Origin: a virus
Length of the DNA: 30,444 nucleotides
IMG/VR virus record: IMGVR_UViG_3300027573_000094
Location: 1 to 30,444 of that record
Strand: one strand, 5' to 3'
Part shown: in pieces, positions 6,842-14,734 of the stretch
Layout: each line of letters begins with the position of its first letter
Position numbering within the stretch: position 1 is the first letter of the stretch
Translations under genes and position numbers: made by a program
Notes under the pieces: generated by a model
What the model was told of the DNA's origin: nothing
The model's input: only the letters and a program-made list of their open reading frames with translations
Databases searched by the model: none

Positions 6842-6921
6842 TGGATTATTGTGCGGCAATAATACTCGGTATATTAGTCGGATATTTAGCTAAATCGCTA
6901 GTAGGGAATACAAAAAAGTAA
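6841..6921 (+). CDS. Tiny single-pass membrane peptide (26 aa)
   Basis: A 26-codon frame whose ATG overlaps the preceding TAA (TAATG). The product MDYCAAIILGILVGYLAKSL continues VGNTKK, so it is one hydrophobic helix with a positively charged C-terminus. It follows the stop-start coupling used throughout this operon, which supports real translation despite its size. The function is unknown. Confidence 0.45.
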   Translation: MDYCAAIILGILVGYLAKSLVGNTKK

Positions 6922-6941
6922 ACAATTAAATAAAAATCAAA

Positions 6942-7202
6942 ATGACAAAATCAGAATTAATCGGGGAAGTAGCCTCAGAATGCGGAATCACAAAAGGATT
7001 AGCAAAAGAAGTAGTAGAATCAGTATTCTCGAACCTTGTAAAAGGAATCGGTGAATCGGACAGGGTTTATATGCCTGGATTTGGCATTTTCGCGAAATCA
7101 GAGAGAGCAGCGAGAACGGGAAGAAATCCTAAAAACGGGAATCCAGTTGAAATTCCTGCAAAGACTACGTTAAAATTCAAGGCTTCCTTTGAAGTTGAAT
7201 AA
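6942..7202 (+). CDS. HU/IHF-family DNA-bending protein
   Basis: An 86-residue protein with the full HU/IHF fold. Two N-terminal helices (MTKSELIGEVASECGITKGL, KEVVESVFSNLVKGIG) are followed by the beta saddle and DNA-binding arm with the family signature GFGIFAKSERAARTGRNPKN. The arm-tip proline follows in the segment GNPVEIPAKTTLKFKAS. Such proteins bend DNA and help in packaging, replication or transcription; IHF-like genes are common in crAss-like and other Bacteroidota phages. It is the last gene of the rightward array and is followed by a strong terminator. Confidence 0.9.
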   Translation: MTKSELIGEVASECGITKGLAKEVVESVFSNLVKGIGESDRVYMPGFGIFAKSERAARTGRNPKNGNPVEIPAKTTLKFKASFEVE

Positions 7203-7273
7203 AAACACTTATATTAGCGGCATCTTCTTTTGAGTTTTCATGGTAACTCTTAGGTTTTGGATGGTTTAGAACG

Positions 7274-7309
7274 AAAAAAGCTCCACTGTAAAAAGTAGAG
7301 CTTTTTTTT
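7274..7309 (+). terminator. Rho-independent terminator after the HU-like gene
   Basis: AAAAAAGCTC pairs with GAGCTTTTTT, with an inner ACT/AGT extension, and is followed by a run of eight T. It closes the 2013-7202 gene array. Confidence 0.75.
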
Positions 7310-7311
7310 AT

Positions 7312-7377
7312 TATATTTGCCGAACCACGCTAAGGATAGTATCCTTGGTCCGACGCTCCTTAATTGGAGCGTTTCTT
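7312..7377 (+). ncRNA. Short promoter-hairpin unit A (candidate small RNA)
   Basis: A TATATTTG box (7312-7319) sits directly after the terminator. It is followed by a hairpin AAGGAT-AGT-ATCCTT (7332-7346) and a second hairpin ACGCTCC/GGAGCGT (7353-7359, 7366-7372) with a TTTCTT end that could stop transcription. There is no TTG at the -33 position, so the promoter may be weak. The unit encodes no protein. Confidence 0.35.
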
Positions 7378-7385
7378 ATTTAGAA

Positions 7386-7415
7386 TTGTTCTGAAATAAT
7401 TGTTTCGTATATTTG
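7386..7415 (+). promoter_or_regulatory. Host-type rightward promoter (unit B)
   Basis: TTG (7386-7388), 19 nt, then TATATTTG (7408-7415), an exact match to the Bacteroidota sigma consensus. It drives a leader of about 75 nt that ends in a terminator-like hairpin just before the endonuclease gene at 7501. Confidence 0.7.
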
Positions 7416-7454
7416 CCACATCGAATGCAAGCGATACAACAATTTAATAAAATT

Positions 7455-7494
7455 CCCCCTTTGAGTGCCTTGCATCACTTTTAGGGGGTTTTTT
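7455..7494 (+). terminator. Terminator/attenuator hairpin in the leader of the endonuclease gene
   Basis: CCCCCT (7455-7460) pairs with AGGGGG (7483-7488), with an inner AGTG/CACT pairing, and is followed by six T. The loop contains CTTGCAT (7469-7475), which is complementary to ATGCAAG (7425-7431) in the leader, so an alternative or pseudoknotted fold is possible. It ends 6 nt before the ATG at 7501. Confidence 0.6.
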
Positions 7495-7500
7495 GTATTT

Positions 7501-8268
7501 ATGAAAAGAGGTTTTGTAAAAAAGGGCGATATTATAGATAGGACAGGTGAGAAATTCATCACAAATGAGGGGTATGAGGTCGAGATAGTTCAGTATTTTG
7601 GGGTTTATGATTGCACTATTAGGTTTAGTGACGGAACAATTATCTGTAACATGAATTTCGGAAATATAAAGAAGGGTACGGTTAAAAACCCTAATCACAA
7701 ATCAGTTCAAGGAATTGGATACTTTGGCATAGGTGAGTATAAAGCACATGCTGGAAATAGTGAAAACACTACAGTTTACAATGTATGGAGAAACATGATT
7801 ATTAGATGTTATAATAGCAAAGCACAATTAAAACAACCAGCATACATCGGCTGCTCAGTTCACCATGATTGGCATTGTTTTCAAAATTATGCTAAATGGT
7901 ATTATGAAAACAAAACAGAAGACTGGTATGTGGATAAAGATATTTTATTTAAGGGTAATAAGGTTTATTCTCCTGAAACGTGCTGCTTTGTTCCTAATGA
8001 AATTAATGTCCTTTTTACAAACAGTAGAAAATCAAGAGGTGAGTTTCCTGTAGGGGTGCAAAAATACAGTCGTAAATTTAAAGTGGCACTAAGTATAAAT
8101 GGAAAGCATGTATATCTAGGGTTATTTAGCACTATAGAAGAAGCGTTTCAAATATACAAAACTACCAAAGAATCACATATCAAGGAAGTAGCTAATTTAT
8201 GGAGGCCTAGGATTATGCCAAAAGTTTATGAAGCTATGATTAATTATGAAGTTGAAATCACAGATTAA
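7501..8268 (+). CDS. AP2-domain HNH-type homing endonuclease
   Basis: I chose the ATG at 7501; an in-frame GTG at 7465 lies inside the terminator hairpin and is unlikely. The 255-residue protein has the layout of phage AP2/HNH homing endonucleases. A central segment reads VYNVWRNMIIRCYNSKA, then YIGCSVHHDWHCFQNYAKWY and YSPETCCFVPNEIN, a histidine/asparagine-rich nuclease-like region. The C-terminus is an AP2-like DNA-binding unit with PVGVQKYSRKFKVAL, KHVYLGLFSTIEEA. Such genes are selfish mobile elements that cut a specific site. It stands alone between an attenuator and a bidirectional terminator, outside the neighbouring operons. The family is likely; the target is unknown. Confidence 0.75.
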   Translation: MKRGFVKKGDIIDRTGEKFITNEGYEVEIVQYFGVYDCTIRFSDGTIICNMNFGNIKKGTVKNPNHKSVQGIGYFGIGEYKAHAGNSENTTVYNVWRNMIIRCYNSKAQLKQPAYIGCSVHHDWHCFQNYAKWYYENKTEDWYVDKDILFKGNKVYSPETCCFVPNEINVLFTNSRKSRGEFPVGVQKYSRKFKVALSINGKHVYLGLFSTIEEAFQIYKTTKESHIKEVANLWRPRIMPKVYEAMINYEVEITD

Positions 8269-8277
8269 ATAAAAAAG

Positions 8278-8304
8278 AAAAGCCACTCAAATCGAGTGGC
8301 TTTT
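8278..8304. terminator. Bidirectional terminator between converging genes
   Basis: AAAAGCCACTC (8278-8288) and GAGTGGCTTTT (8294-8304) form a perfect 11-bp stem with a 5-nt loop. The flanking A and T runs serve both the endonuclease gene (+) and the groEL-groES operon (-). Confidence 0.85.
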
Positions 8305-8322
8305 ACTTTACAATGTGTGTTT

Positions 8323-8607
8323 CTACACTGAGCAAACTAAATCGTTGTAGTAAAGTGTCTTGTACTCCACACCTCCAATTGACAAAGGAGATGTCTTATA
8401 CGAGTCATATAGAACGAAATCTCCTTCTTTAATAGTGTGAATTTCATCTACAGGACAATCAACTCCGAGAGAGATAATTTGACCTTTTTTGTATTTTTCA
8501 TTTTTATCTACAATTCCGGATTTATCGAAGCCAAACGATGTTTCGTTCTTGTTCTCTACCTCCTGAATTATAACGATATGGTTTAGAGCTTGCATTTTAG
8601 TTCCCAT
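8323..8607 (-). CDS. groES: Co-chaperonin GroES
   Basis: A 94-residue protein of normal GroES length. It has an N-terminal strand (MQALNHIVIIQEVENKNE), then a variable region where the mobile loop should lie (TSFGFDKSGIVDKN). The C-terminal barrel strands read EGDFVLYDSYKTSPLSIGG and YKTLYYNDLVCSV, matching the GroES pattern of GD, a tyrosine, and I-x-G before the last strand. GroES caps the GroEL cavity during protein folding. Its start overlaps the end of groEL by 11 nt on the reverse strand, so it is translated after groEL, the opposite of the usual groES-groEL order. The identification rests on the fold pattern and on the adjacent groEL. Confidence 0.85.
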   Translation of the reverse strand: MGTKMQALNHIVIIQEVENKNETSFGFDKSGIVDKNEKYKKGQIISLGVDCPVDEIHTIKEGDFVLYDSYKTSPLSIGGVEYKTLYYNDLVCSV

Positions 8608-10174
8608 GTGAATGTGTGTTTTTAGTTCGGTTAGTCAAACAGTGGTTAGTCATCAATAATGTATTGCTCGCTGAACATGCATTGATTAAAGCATGTTTAA
8701 TAGCCTTAGTTGAATCCAATATTCCAGAAGCTATCATATCCACCTGTTTGAAGTTCTTTACATCGTAACCGATCGGATATTCAGCAGAATTTATGAAATC
8801 TTTCACGTCTGCATTTGACAATATTCTGTTAAGGGGCGCTACAACTGCAATATTACAAACCGGATCCAAGTCAAGTCTTGCTGCATTGTAAAGAGCAACT
8901 CCTCCGCCTGCAACAACACCTTCTTCTCTTGCTGACCTTACAGCACAAACGGCGTCCTCTATTCTGTCGATACGCTCTTGTAACTCACTCTCTATAATTG
9001 CACCAACCTTAATGATGGAGATTCCTCCTGATATTTTCGAGATCCTGTCCTTGATGTATTTTTTTTCAAGTTCAGTTTTGGCGACTTTCAGCTGTTCTTT
9101 AAGTTCGTCGATTTTGCTGTTTGCGGCGATGTCGATTTCCTCATTTTCCAAAGGCACGATGATGGTGTCTGTTTTACCTACGATAATTGACTTACATGTT
9201 CCAAGAAACTGAGCTTCACGGCCAACGAACATATCTCCTGATAAAGACGACAGGAATTGGGTTCCGCACAACATGGCTAAATCTGACATAAAATCCCTGC
9301 GTTTATTCCCAAATGAAGGGGAATTTACAAGGACGATTGGCAACTGTTTCTCGATTACGTTTCTGATGATTACATCACGGATACCGTAAGAGGCTGAATC
9401 TGTCCAGTCTGCCACGATAACAAGTTGGCGCTGGTTCTGCATTGCGAATTTGATAAACGGCAAAACCTGAACGTCGAATGACTTGAATACGATATTAGAA
9501 CATACGATTAACGGGTTGTCGCTGAATTCGGTAGTACGGTCAGCAAAGTTATTGATAAGCAAATCACTTGCGTAACCGCCTTCCAATAGGGTTCCGTCTA
9601 TGAAATCCAGGTGAGTTTCGTGGTCATTGCTTCTCAGATGCGAAACAGCCCCGTTTTCGCCAGCCTTAATAAAGGCGTCAGATACGATTTTGGCAAGTTC
9701 TTCTTCGCCATTGGCAGATGTTAAAGCTACGTTATAAATATCCTCGTCGGTAAGTTTTTGTGAGATTTCGTCAAGGTAGGCAACGATTTTGTCGCGTGAG
9801 TTTTCGATTTCGTGTTTGATGTCGATAGCCGATTTCCCTGCTTTTAAGGCTTTAAGAGATTCGGCGAAAAGTGCCTGAAGCAGTACGATAGTTGAAGTGG
9901 TTGCGTCACCGGCAAGGTCTACTGTACGTTGGGAAGCCTCTTTTGCAACCTTACAAGCCATGTTCTCCACAGCATCGTCAAGATTGATGTTCTGAAGCGT
10001 CTTGTAGCCGTCTTTTGTAGGTTCCGGCATACCATATACAGATTCTATAAGAACTGTCCTTCCGCGGTATCCCATGGTACTGGAAACAATATCAGCAAGC
10101 TGGTCTATACCTGCTTTCAGTTTTTCTTTGGCTTCAATTCCGGACGTGATGTCCTTTAAAATTTGATCGTTCAT
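8597..10174 (-). CDS. groEL: Chaperonin GroEL (phage-encoded, divergent)
   Basis: A 525-residue group I chaperonin. The equatorial ATP site is present. KDGYKTLQNINLDD matches the KDG region (E. coli Asp52). AGDATTST matches AGDGTTTA, keeping the catalytic Asp87 but with Gly to Ala after it. RIEDAVCAVRSAREEGVVAG matches the Asp398 region, followed by GGVAL. The apical domain is more divergent. The C-terminus ends THSHGN with no Gly-Gly-Met tail, and the protein is about 20 residues shorter than E. coli GroEL. It probably folds phage virion proteins or replaces the host machine. It leads a leftward operon from a host-type promoter. The ATATTAATATG start context is A/T-rich without a Shine-Dalgarno. 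Confidence 0.93.
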   Translation of the reverse strand: MNDQILKDITSGIEAKEKLKAGIDQLADIVSSTMGYRGRTVLIESVYGMPEPTKDGYKTLQNINLDDAVENMACKVAKEASQRTVDLAGDATTSTIVLLQALFAESLKALKAGKSAIDIKHEIENSRDKIVAYLDEISQKLTDEDIYNVALTSANGEEELAKIVSDAFIKAGENGAVSHLRSNDHETHLDFIDGTLLEGGYASDLLINNFADRTTEFSDNPLIVCSNIVFKSFDVQVLPFIKFAMQNQRQLVIVADWTDSASYGIRDVIIRNVIEKQLPIVLVNSPSFGNKRRDFMSDLAMLCGTQFLSSLSGDMFVGREAQFLGTCKSIIVGKTDTIIVPLENEEIDIAANSKIDELKEQLKVAKTELEKKYIKDRISKISGGISIIKVGAIIESELQERIDRIEDAVCAVRSAREEGVVAGGGVALYNAARLDLDPVCNIAVVAPLNRILSNADVKDFINSAEYPIGYDVKNFKQVDMIASGILDSTKAIKHALINACSASNTLLMTNHCLTNRTKNTHSHGN

Positions 10175-10203
10175 ATTAATATAGTGAATTTATATTTATA
10201 GCC

Positions 10204-10233
10204 CAAAGATATTAATATTTTTTTCATAGTCAA
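10204..10233 (-). promoter_or_regulatory. Host-type promoter of the groEL-groES operon
   Basis: On the reverse strand TTG (10231-10233) is followed by 19 nt and TATCTTTG (10204-10211), a full match to TTG-N19-TAnnTTTG, 30 nt upstream of the groEL ATG. There is no obvious CIRCE-type inverted repeat. Confidence 0.7.
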
Positions 10234-10259
10234 CGCCTTACACTATAAGTAAAAAATAT

Positions 10260-10267
10260 TACTTTTG
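10260..10267 (+). promoter_or_regulatory. TACTTTTG promoter of the fibre module
   Basis: TACTTTTG followed by TTAAA, preceded by ATAAGTAAAAAATAT. The same arrangement precedes the portal gene (27779) and the next head gene (30352). It diverges from the groEL promoter in the same 157-nt gap. No TTG -33 box is present, so an A-rich upstream element or a phage factor may replace it. Confidence 0.6.
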
Positions 10268-10331
10268 TTAAAGAGATAGACAGCATCTATCACTAATCGC
10301 AACAAACAAAACAAACAAAAAAAACAGCGAT

Positions 10332-10595
10332 ATGACAAAATATGACTTCACGGCCTCGACTAATCAATTAGTTAAAACCGGCAATGTTTCAGGCGGAGAT
10401 GCCACAAAGAGAATTCAATCATTTATGAGGCCAAGCATCAGTATGGCAGGTACGAAAATCGCATTCTTTGAAAGCGGAAACTACATGTGCGCACTTCCTT
10501 TTTCAGAAATCGGAACAATTGCAGCAGCAACTCCTACAGATTTAGCAGATGCAGCAGCAAAACTTATTGCATTAATAGCCACTTTAACAGTATAA
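10332..10595 (+). CDS. Small probable virion protein upstream of the fibre gene
   Basis: An 87-residue protein without signal or membrane helix. It starts MTKYDFTASTNQLVKTGNVS and later has MAGTKIAFFESGNYMCALPF, a beta-rich pattern, and an alanine-rich helical end (DLADAAAKLIALIATLTV). It is the first gene after the fibre-module promoter and lies 4 nt before the collagen-like fibre gene, so a fibre-associated or virion role is likely. I do not recognise the family. Confidence 0.6.
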   Translation: MTKYDFTASTNQLVKTGNVSGGDATKRIQSFMRPSISMAGTKIAFFESGNYMCALPFSEIGTIAAATPTDLADAAAKLIALIATLTV

Positions 10596-10599
10596 GTCC

Positions 10600-12225
10600 A
10601 TGACTAAAATATCAAATTACGAACTTGACGAAACAATTTCAGGTAGCGACAGGGTAACAGGAACAGACGGAGCTACGGGACAGACTAAGAACTACCTTGT
10701 TTCTGAATTATCTACATATATATCAGATCAGGTTGAATCTGGATCTCAGGGAGAGACAGGACCTGCGGGGCCGACAGGACCGCAAGGATCAGTAGGTCCA
10801 CAAGGGCCAACAGGAACAACAGGTCCGCAAGGAGTAGCCGGAACAACAGGTGCTGCTACAGTAGGACCACAGGGTATTCAAGGACCGGCAGGTCCAGTGG
10901 GCCCGGTAGGTTTAACATGGAAAGGTACTTGGAGTGCTGCTACAGCTTACATTTTAAATGATGCGGTGGGTTACAGCGGAGCTTCTTACTATAGAATTAT
11001 TGCAGGAACAACAGCTACGGCTCCTAATATAGACACTACAAACTGGGCTTTGCTTGCTTCACAAGGAGCAGTAGGACCACAGGGGCCAACAGGAGCGACT
11101 GGACCAACAGGATCTGCAGGAACGCAAGGAATACAAGGAACTACAGGGGCAACCGGATCACAAGGGCTTACAGGACCTGCGGGACCAACAGGGCCGCAAG
11201 GACCACAAGGTATCCAAGGGATTCAGGGGCCGGCAGGAACTGTATCGATTACTACCGGCGCTGTATTGGCGGTCACTCCTCCGGCGACAGTTACCCTGGG
11301 TTTTACACATAACACGGTGTCTACTTCAGCAGCAGAAAGGGCTGTTACATTGCCATTAGGTTTTACGGCGGGACAAGAAATTATTGTAATGGCTAGTAAT
11401 AATGCCTACGATTTTAATGTATTGCCGCCGGTAGGAGACACCATTTCTCGCATAGGAGTTTCTGCAGGTGTCTCAAGTATGCCTGTAAAAGCTAATGAAA
11501 ATTACAGGTTTACAAAGCTAAGCGGAACTACCTGGAAAGCAGAGTCAATTGGCGCTTCGTTATCTCAGGTGCTTGGTGTTGGATCTGCCGCCACTAACAA
11601 TTCAGGGAGAACTTTAGATTTAGGAGATAGTTCAATCCTTGTTCAAGGCCCTTCCGGACACAGTGTAACGATATTAGAAAGCACAATAGGTTTATTTAGT
11701 CCGGTATCAGGAGATGAGCTAACTATAAACACAGGAAGTATTGACTTCGTTAAAGGAGGGAACTCAGCTATTACAATATCTGCTGTCAATGGTACAACTC
11801 CAAGAAACATTCTTCTTCCTGACGCGAGTGGAACTGTAGCTTTGACTTCTGACATACCTACAGTAACTTCCGGAACATGGGCAGCTTCGTTTACACCTGT
11901 TCTCAATGTAGCCTCTACTTCCTACTTTAGTGTAGCTTATCAAAAAACAGGAAATATTGTATGTGCTACAATTGGATTTTTGGTAACTGTTACCGCAGCT
12001 AATACAGCCACAACGCTTACAATATCACTTCCGGTAAACAGATCAGGATCATCACCGATACAGGTTGGATCTGGAACTTTAAAAAGGAACAACTCAGCGG
12101 CTGAATTCATACCTGTATATGTTGAATCAGCGGCTACGTCTACGGTTAAAGTTCAGTTTTACCCGACGCAAAACACTGATTACTACATAGGGTCAATTAC
12201 CTTCCAATACGGAATCAACGTATAA
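10600..12225 (+). CDS. Collagen-like tail fibre with carbohydrate-binding insert
   Basis: A 541-residue fibre. The N-terminus ([20 protein letters not shown], then [12 protein letters not shown]) matches the start of the 13952 protein and probably anchors the fibre to the virion. Two Gly-X-Y collagen-like blocks (about residues 50-105 and 153-212; [10 protein letters not shown] types) flank a short module ([19 protein letters not shown]) that resembles chitin/cellulose-binding CBM5/12 units. From about 215 the chain is beta-rich with a [13 protein letters not shown]-type knob linker (near 405), common in phage fibre tails. The protein should form a trimer and recognise the host surface. The exact receptor cannot be read from sequence. 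Confidence 0.85.
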   Translation: MTKISNYELDETISGSDRVTGTDGATGQTKNYLVSELSTYISDQVESGSQGETGPAGPTGPQGSVGPQGPTGTTGPQGVAGTTGAATVGPQGIQGPAGPVGPVGLTWKGTWSAATAYILNDAVGYSGASYYRIIAGTTATAPNIDTTNWALLASQGAVGPQGPTGATGPTGSAGTQGIQGTTGATGSQGLTGPAGPTGPQGPQGIQGIQGPAGTVSITTGAVLAVTPPATVTLGFTHNTVSTSAAERAVTLPLGFTAGQEIIVMASNNAYDFNVLPPVGDTISRIGVSAGVSSMPVKANENYRFTKLSGTTWKAESIGASLSQVLGVGSAATNNSGRTLDLGDSSILVQGPSGHSVTILESTIGLFSPVSGDELTINTGSIDFVKGGNSAITISAVNGTTPRNILLPDASGTVALTSDIPTVTSGTWAASFTPVLNVASTSYFSVAYQKTGNIVCATIGFLVTVTAANTATTLTISLPVNRSGSSPIQVGSGTLKRNNSAAEFIPVYVESAATSTVKVQFYPTQNTDYYIGSITFQYGINV

Positions 12226-12243
12226 CACAAAACCCCAAACACT

Positions 12244-12531
12244 ATGAAGGAGATATTAATTCAACTAGGTATTGACAAGGGCTTTTTAATAGCCGGTTTA
12301 GTCGGTGCTATCGCCGGAACAACTGGTAGCAAAAAACACATTTTAGCACGTATAGGCTCGATACTCATGGGTGTCGGGTGTGCTATATTCACCACGCCGT
12401 TAGCCTGTGACTTGATAAGCATTACTAACGAGCAGTCAAAACTCGGAATAGCAGTTGTTATCGGGTACTTGGGAATACAGGGAATTCAGAAAATAGTAAT
12501 CTCTAAACTAAAGCAAAATGAAGTTATTTAA
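12244..12531 (+). CDS. Holin-like membrane protein
   Basis: A 95-residue protein with two or three hydrophobic segments: FLIAGLVGAIAGTTG, ILMGVGCAIFTTPLACDLI and IAVVIGYLGIQGIQKIVI. A charged tail follows (SKLKQNEVI). Its size, its topology and its place just before a second small membrane gene and the GH19 endolysin suggest a holin that opens the inner membrane for lysis. It overlaps the next gene by 14 nt. Holins have no shared sequence signature, so this call rests on topology and context. Confidence 0.6.
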   Translation: MKEILIQLGIDKGFLIAGLVGAIAGTTGSKKHILARIGSILMGVGCAIFTTPLACDLISITNEQSKLGIAVVIGYLGIQGIQKIVISKLKQNEVI

Positions 12532-12757
12532 CGAAATGGTGTTAATCGCTATCGCTATAGTAGCCTTGGTGAGCTTGGTTGTCGAGATGGAGGACCGCAG
12601 AAATTACAAACATGAGGCAATACTAAAAGCAGGCTTCGGGAGTCTTGCCGTTGGAGCTTTGACAGCTGTTTGTTATGAAACGATCTACTGCTATGCTTTC
12701 ATGAATATGTGTTTCCTGGCAGTTTTGGTAATCAGATTAATATCGAGAAAAAAATAG
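12518..12757 (+). CDS. Second holin or antiholin-like membrane protein
   Basis: A 79-residue protein with a first helix VLIAIAIVALVSLVV, a charged loop EMEDRRNYKHEAI, a second helix around GFGSLAVGALTAVCY and a third around FMNMCFLAVLVIRLI. It ends in a basic tail (SRKK). It overlaps the upstream holin-like gene by 14 nt and ends 4 nt before the endolysin start, so the three genes form one coupled lysis unit. Paired small membrane proteins in such units often act as holin and antiholin. Which is which cannot be told from sequence. Confidence 0.5.
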   Translation: MKLFNEMVLIAIAIVALVSLVVEMEDRRNYKHEAILKAGFGSLAVGALTAVCYETIYCYAFMNMCFLAVLVIRLISRKK

Positions 12758-12761
12758 ATAT

Positions 12762-13343
12762 ATGGAATTACACGAAAAGTACAAGACTCTTTTTAACTCA
12801 TACCACGTAAACACGCCTTTGAGGATTGCTCATATTATGGCGCAACTGGAAGCTGAATCCGGATTAAAACCTATTGAGGAAAATTTGAAATACTCTCCTA
12901 AGAGATTGGGAGAGGTTTTTCCTAAGTATTTCCCGAATGCGGAGGTGGCGAATTTCTATGCCAAGTCTCCGGCAATGATAGGTGCAAGGATTTACGCTAA
13001 CAGAATGGGCAACGGTGACGAAAAATCCATGGACGGGTACAAATTCAGAGGCAGAGGTTTCATACAGACCACAGGAAAGAACAATTACCTGGTACTATCT
13101 AAAGACACCAGGATAGATTTTGTAACCAATCCGGACATGTTGCTGCAGGAAGCAAACGCAATGATTGCTGCCTTACATTACTGGAGCAAAGGAAAACTGA
13201 ACACTCATGCTGACAATGACGATGTTGACGCGATAAGCGACATAATCAATATCGGGCATCATACGGCTAAGGTAGGCGACGCAAACGGCTTCAAACACAG
13301 GAAAGAACTGCTTGGCAAATGGAAAACTAAACTTGGAATCTAA
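12762..13343 (+). CDS. GH19-type endolysin
   Basis: A 193-residue glycoside hydrolase family 19 protein of the size of phage lysozymes. The catalytic region has LEAESGLK (general acid Glu32) and IEENLKYS with Glu39/40 as the likely base. The second signature FRGRGFIQTTGKNNY (residues 94-108) is the GH19 RGRG-F/I-Q-T/L-TG-NY motif. A helical end with HRKELLGKWK follows. It should cut the glycan strands of host peptidoglycan. There is no signal peptide, consistent with holin-dependent release. The stop overlaps the start of the next gene (TAATG), which encodes the spanin candidate. Confidence 0.9.
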   Translation: MELHEKYKTLFNSYHVNTPLRIAHIMAQLEAESGLKPIEENLKYSPKRLGEVFPKYFPNAEVANFYAKSPAMIGARIYANRMGNGDEKSMDGYKFRGRGFIQTTGKNNYLVLSKDTRIDFVTNPDMLLQEANAMIAALHYWSKGKLNTHADNDDVDAISDIINIGHHTAKVGDANGFKHRKELLGKWKTKLGI

Positions 13344-13933
13344 TGAGTAAAAAAAACAAACTTCCGAGAACAACCGAGGCCGAAAACAGGCTTGGGAACA
13401 ATACGATAATATTCGCATCAGTTTTTGCGCTTATAGTGTCGTTCCTGCTTGTGGGCTGCGGGGCAAGAAAGGTCAATAAGACAGAAACTGAAAAGACAGA
13501 AAAGACAGAACAGACATCTGTTTCCGAAGAAAAGTCAGTGACTGAAAGCAACGTGAAAACAGAGGTTGTGACTGTTGAGAATTCAAACGACAGCACAATC
13601 ACTGAAACTGTGGAAATAAGACCAATCGACAACACAAAACCGGCTTATTTTGACAATAACGGCAAAATAGAGAGTATTTCTAACGCTTATTTTTACAAGA
13701 CCAGGACAATTAAGAAAAGCAAAACACAAAAGGCTCACAATGAGGTTTCTGAGTCTAAGTTAAATAAAACTGACGAAAAAGCCCTGAAGACAGAATCTAA
13801 AGTTTTGTTAAAAGAAAAGGCGGTTGCAAAACAGACGGAAAGAGAATCTTTGTTTTCATGGTGGTGGCTTTTGCTGATTATTCCGGTTGGAATCGCTATA
13901 AGAAAATGGATAAACAATGCCTGGTGGGTTTAA
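13343..13933 (+). CDS. Probable unimolecular spanin (u-spanin)
   Basis: A 196-residue protein with two membrane-linked ends. A hydrophobic segment (IIFASVFALIVSFLLVGCG) ends in a lipobox-like LVGC with Cys39, after 22 polar residues. The middle (about 41-170) is hydrophilic and Lys/Glu/Thr/Ser-rich, suited to span the periplasm. The C-terminus is one hydrophobic helix with a Trp cluster (FSWWWLLLIIPVGIAIRKW). A lipoprotein at one end and a C-terminal transmembrane helix at the other is the u-spanin layout, which links and then fuses inner and outer membranes at lysis. Position directly after the endolysin supports this. Its unusually long N-terminal region before the lipobox is a caveat. Confidence 0.6.
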   Translation: MSKKNKLPRTTEAENRLGNNTIIFASVFALIVSFLLVGCGARKVNKTETEKTEKTEQTSVSEEKSVTESNVKTEVVTVENSNDSTITETVEIRPIDNTKPAYFDNNGKIESISNAYFYKTRTIKKSKTQKAHNEVSESKLNKTDEKALKTESKVLLKEKAVAKQTERESLFSWWWLLLIIPVGIAIRKWINNAWWV

Positions 13934-13951
13934 CAAAATAAAACAACAGAA

Positions 13952-14734
13952 GTGACTAAAATAAAGAACTACGATCAGGATATAGAAATTGACCTTCAGG
14001 ATAAACTTCTTGGAACAGATATAAACGGGAACCCTACCAAAAACTACCCGTTCTACAAGATAATCGACTTTTTGCTTTCGCAGGGAGTTGGCGAAGGAGG
14101 CGGGGACGTTTCCGGCAAGGAAGACAAATTCAACAAGGTTTCCACAGTTGCTGGAAACGAGTCAGATTTGGTGAAATATCCAAACACAAAAGCGCTTTAT
14201 GACGGGCTTGTGGCCGCTGTATCCGAAGCAAACAGCTACACCAGCTCGATTTTCACCGGTACGGCTCAGGACGACCAAGTTGTGCATCTTGACGGGAACG
14301 AAACGATAAACGATTTCAAGATATTTACAGAGCTGGTTACTGCTTCAGGATTCAGGATACCAGGCGGTATTCCGGCAGGGTTCCATAAAGCAGACGGCTC
14401 CATTGACTACAGTGAGTACATCACGCTTGAAGACATACCGGAAGACGAAACCCTTGTATTGCAGGCAACAAACAAGACCGGAGTAGCTATACCAAAAGGC
14501 TCTGTTGTTTACATTGACGGGGCGCAGGGAAGTAAGCCTACTATCGCATTGGCGTTGGCCGACTCTAATGTAACCACATCGCTGGCTATAGGTATAGTTA
14601 AAGATACCATAGCAAATAACGCAAACGGTGTTGTTGTCACAAACGGACTTATAGAATCTCTTGACACCAGCGCATTTGCAGAGGGAAACAAGGTGTTTCT
14701 GTCTTCTGTTTTACCCGGAGGAATACACGTCTAA
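13952..14734 (+). CDS. Tail fibre / adhesin, N-terminal part (frame-broken)
   Basis: A 260-residue frame starting at GTG 13952. The first 45 residues (MTKIKNYDQDIEI, then GTDINGNPTKNY) match the fibre gene at 10600 and look like a shared virion-attachment unit. A glycine-rich linker (GVGEGGGDVSG) and helical and beta segments follow. The last part (GVAIPKGSVVYIDGAQGSKP, GNKVFLSSVLPGG) resembles a phage adhesin domain that should continue. The frame stops at 14734. A single-base change near 14717-14722 (CCCGGAGGAATAC) would join it to the next frame as LPGEYTSKLDRL, giving one 991-residue fibre. It is therefore probably the N-terminal half of a broken or frameshifted gene. Confidence 0.7.
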   Translation: MTKIKNYDQDIEIDLQDKLLGTDINGNPTKNYPFYKIIDFLLSQGVGEGGGDVSGKEDKFNKVSTVAGNESDLVKYPNTKALYDGLVAAVSEANSYTSSIFTGTAQDDQVVHLDGNETINDFKIFTELVTASGFRIPGGIPAGFHKADGSIDYSEYITLEDIPEDETLVLQATNKTGVAIPKGSVVYIDGAQGSKPTIALALADSNVTTSLAIGIVKDTIANNANGVVVTNGLIESLDTSAFAEGNKVFLSSVLPGGIHV

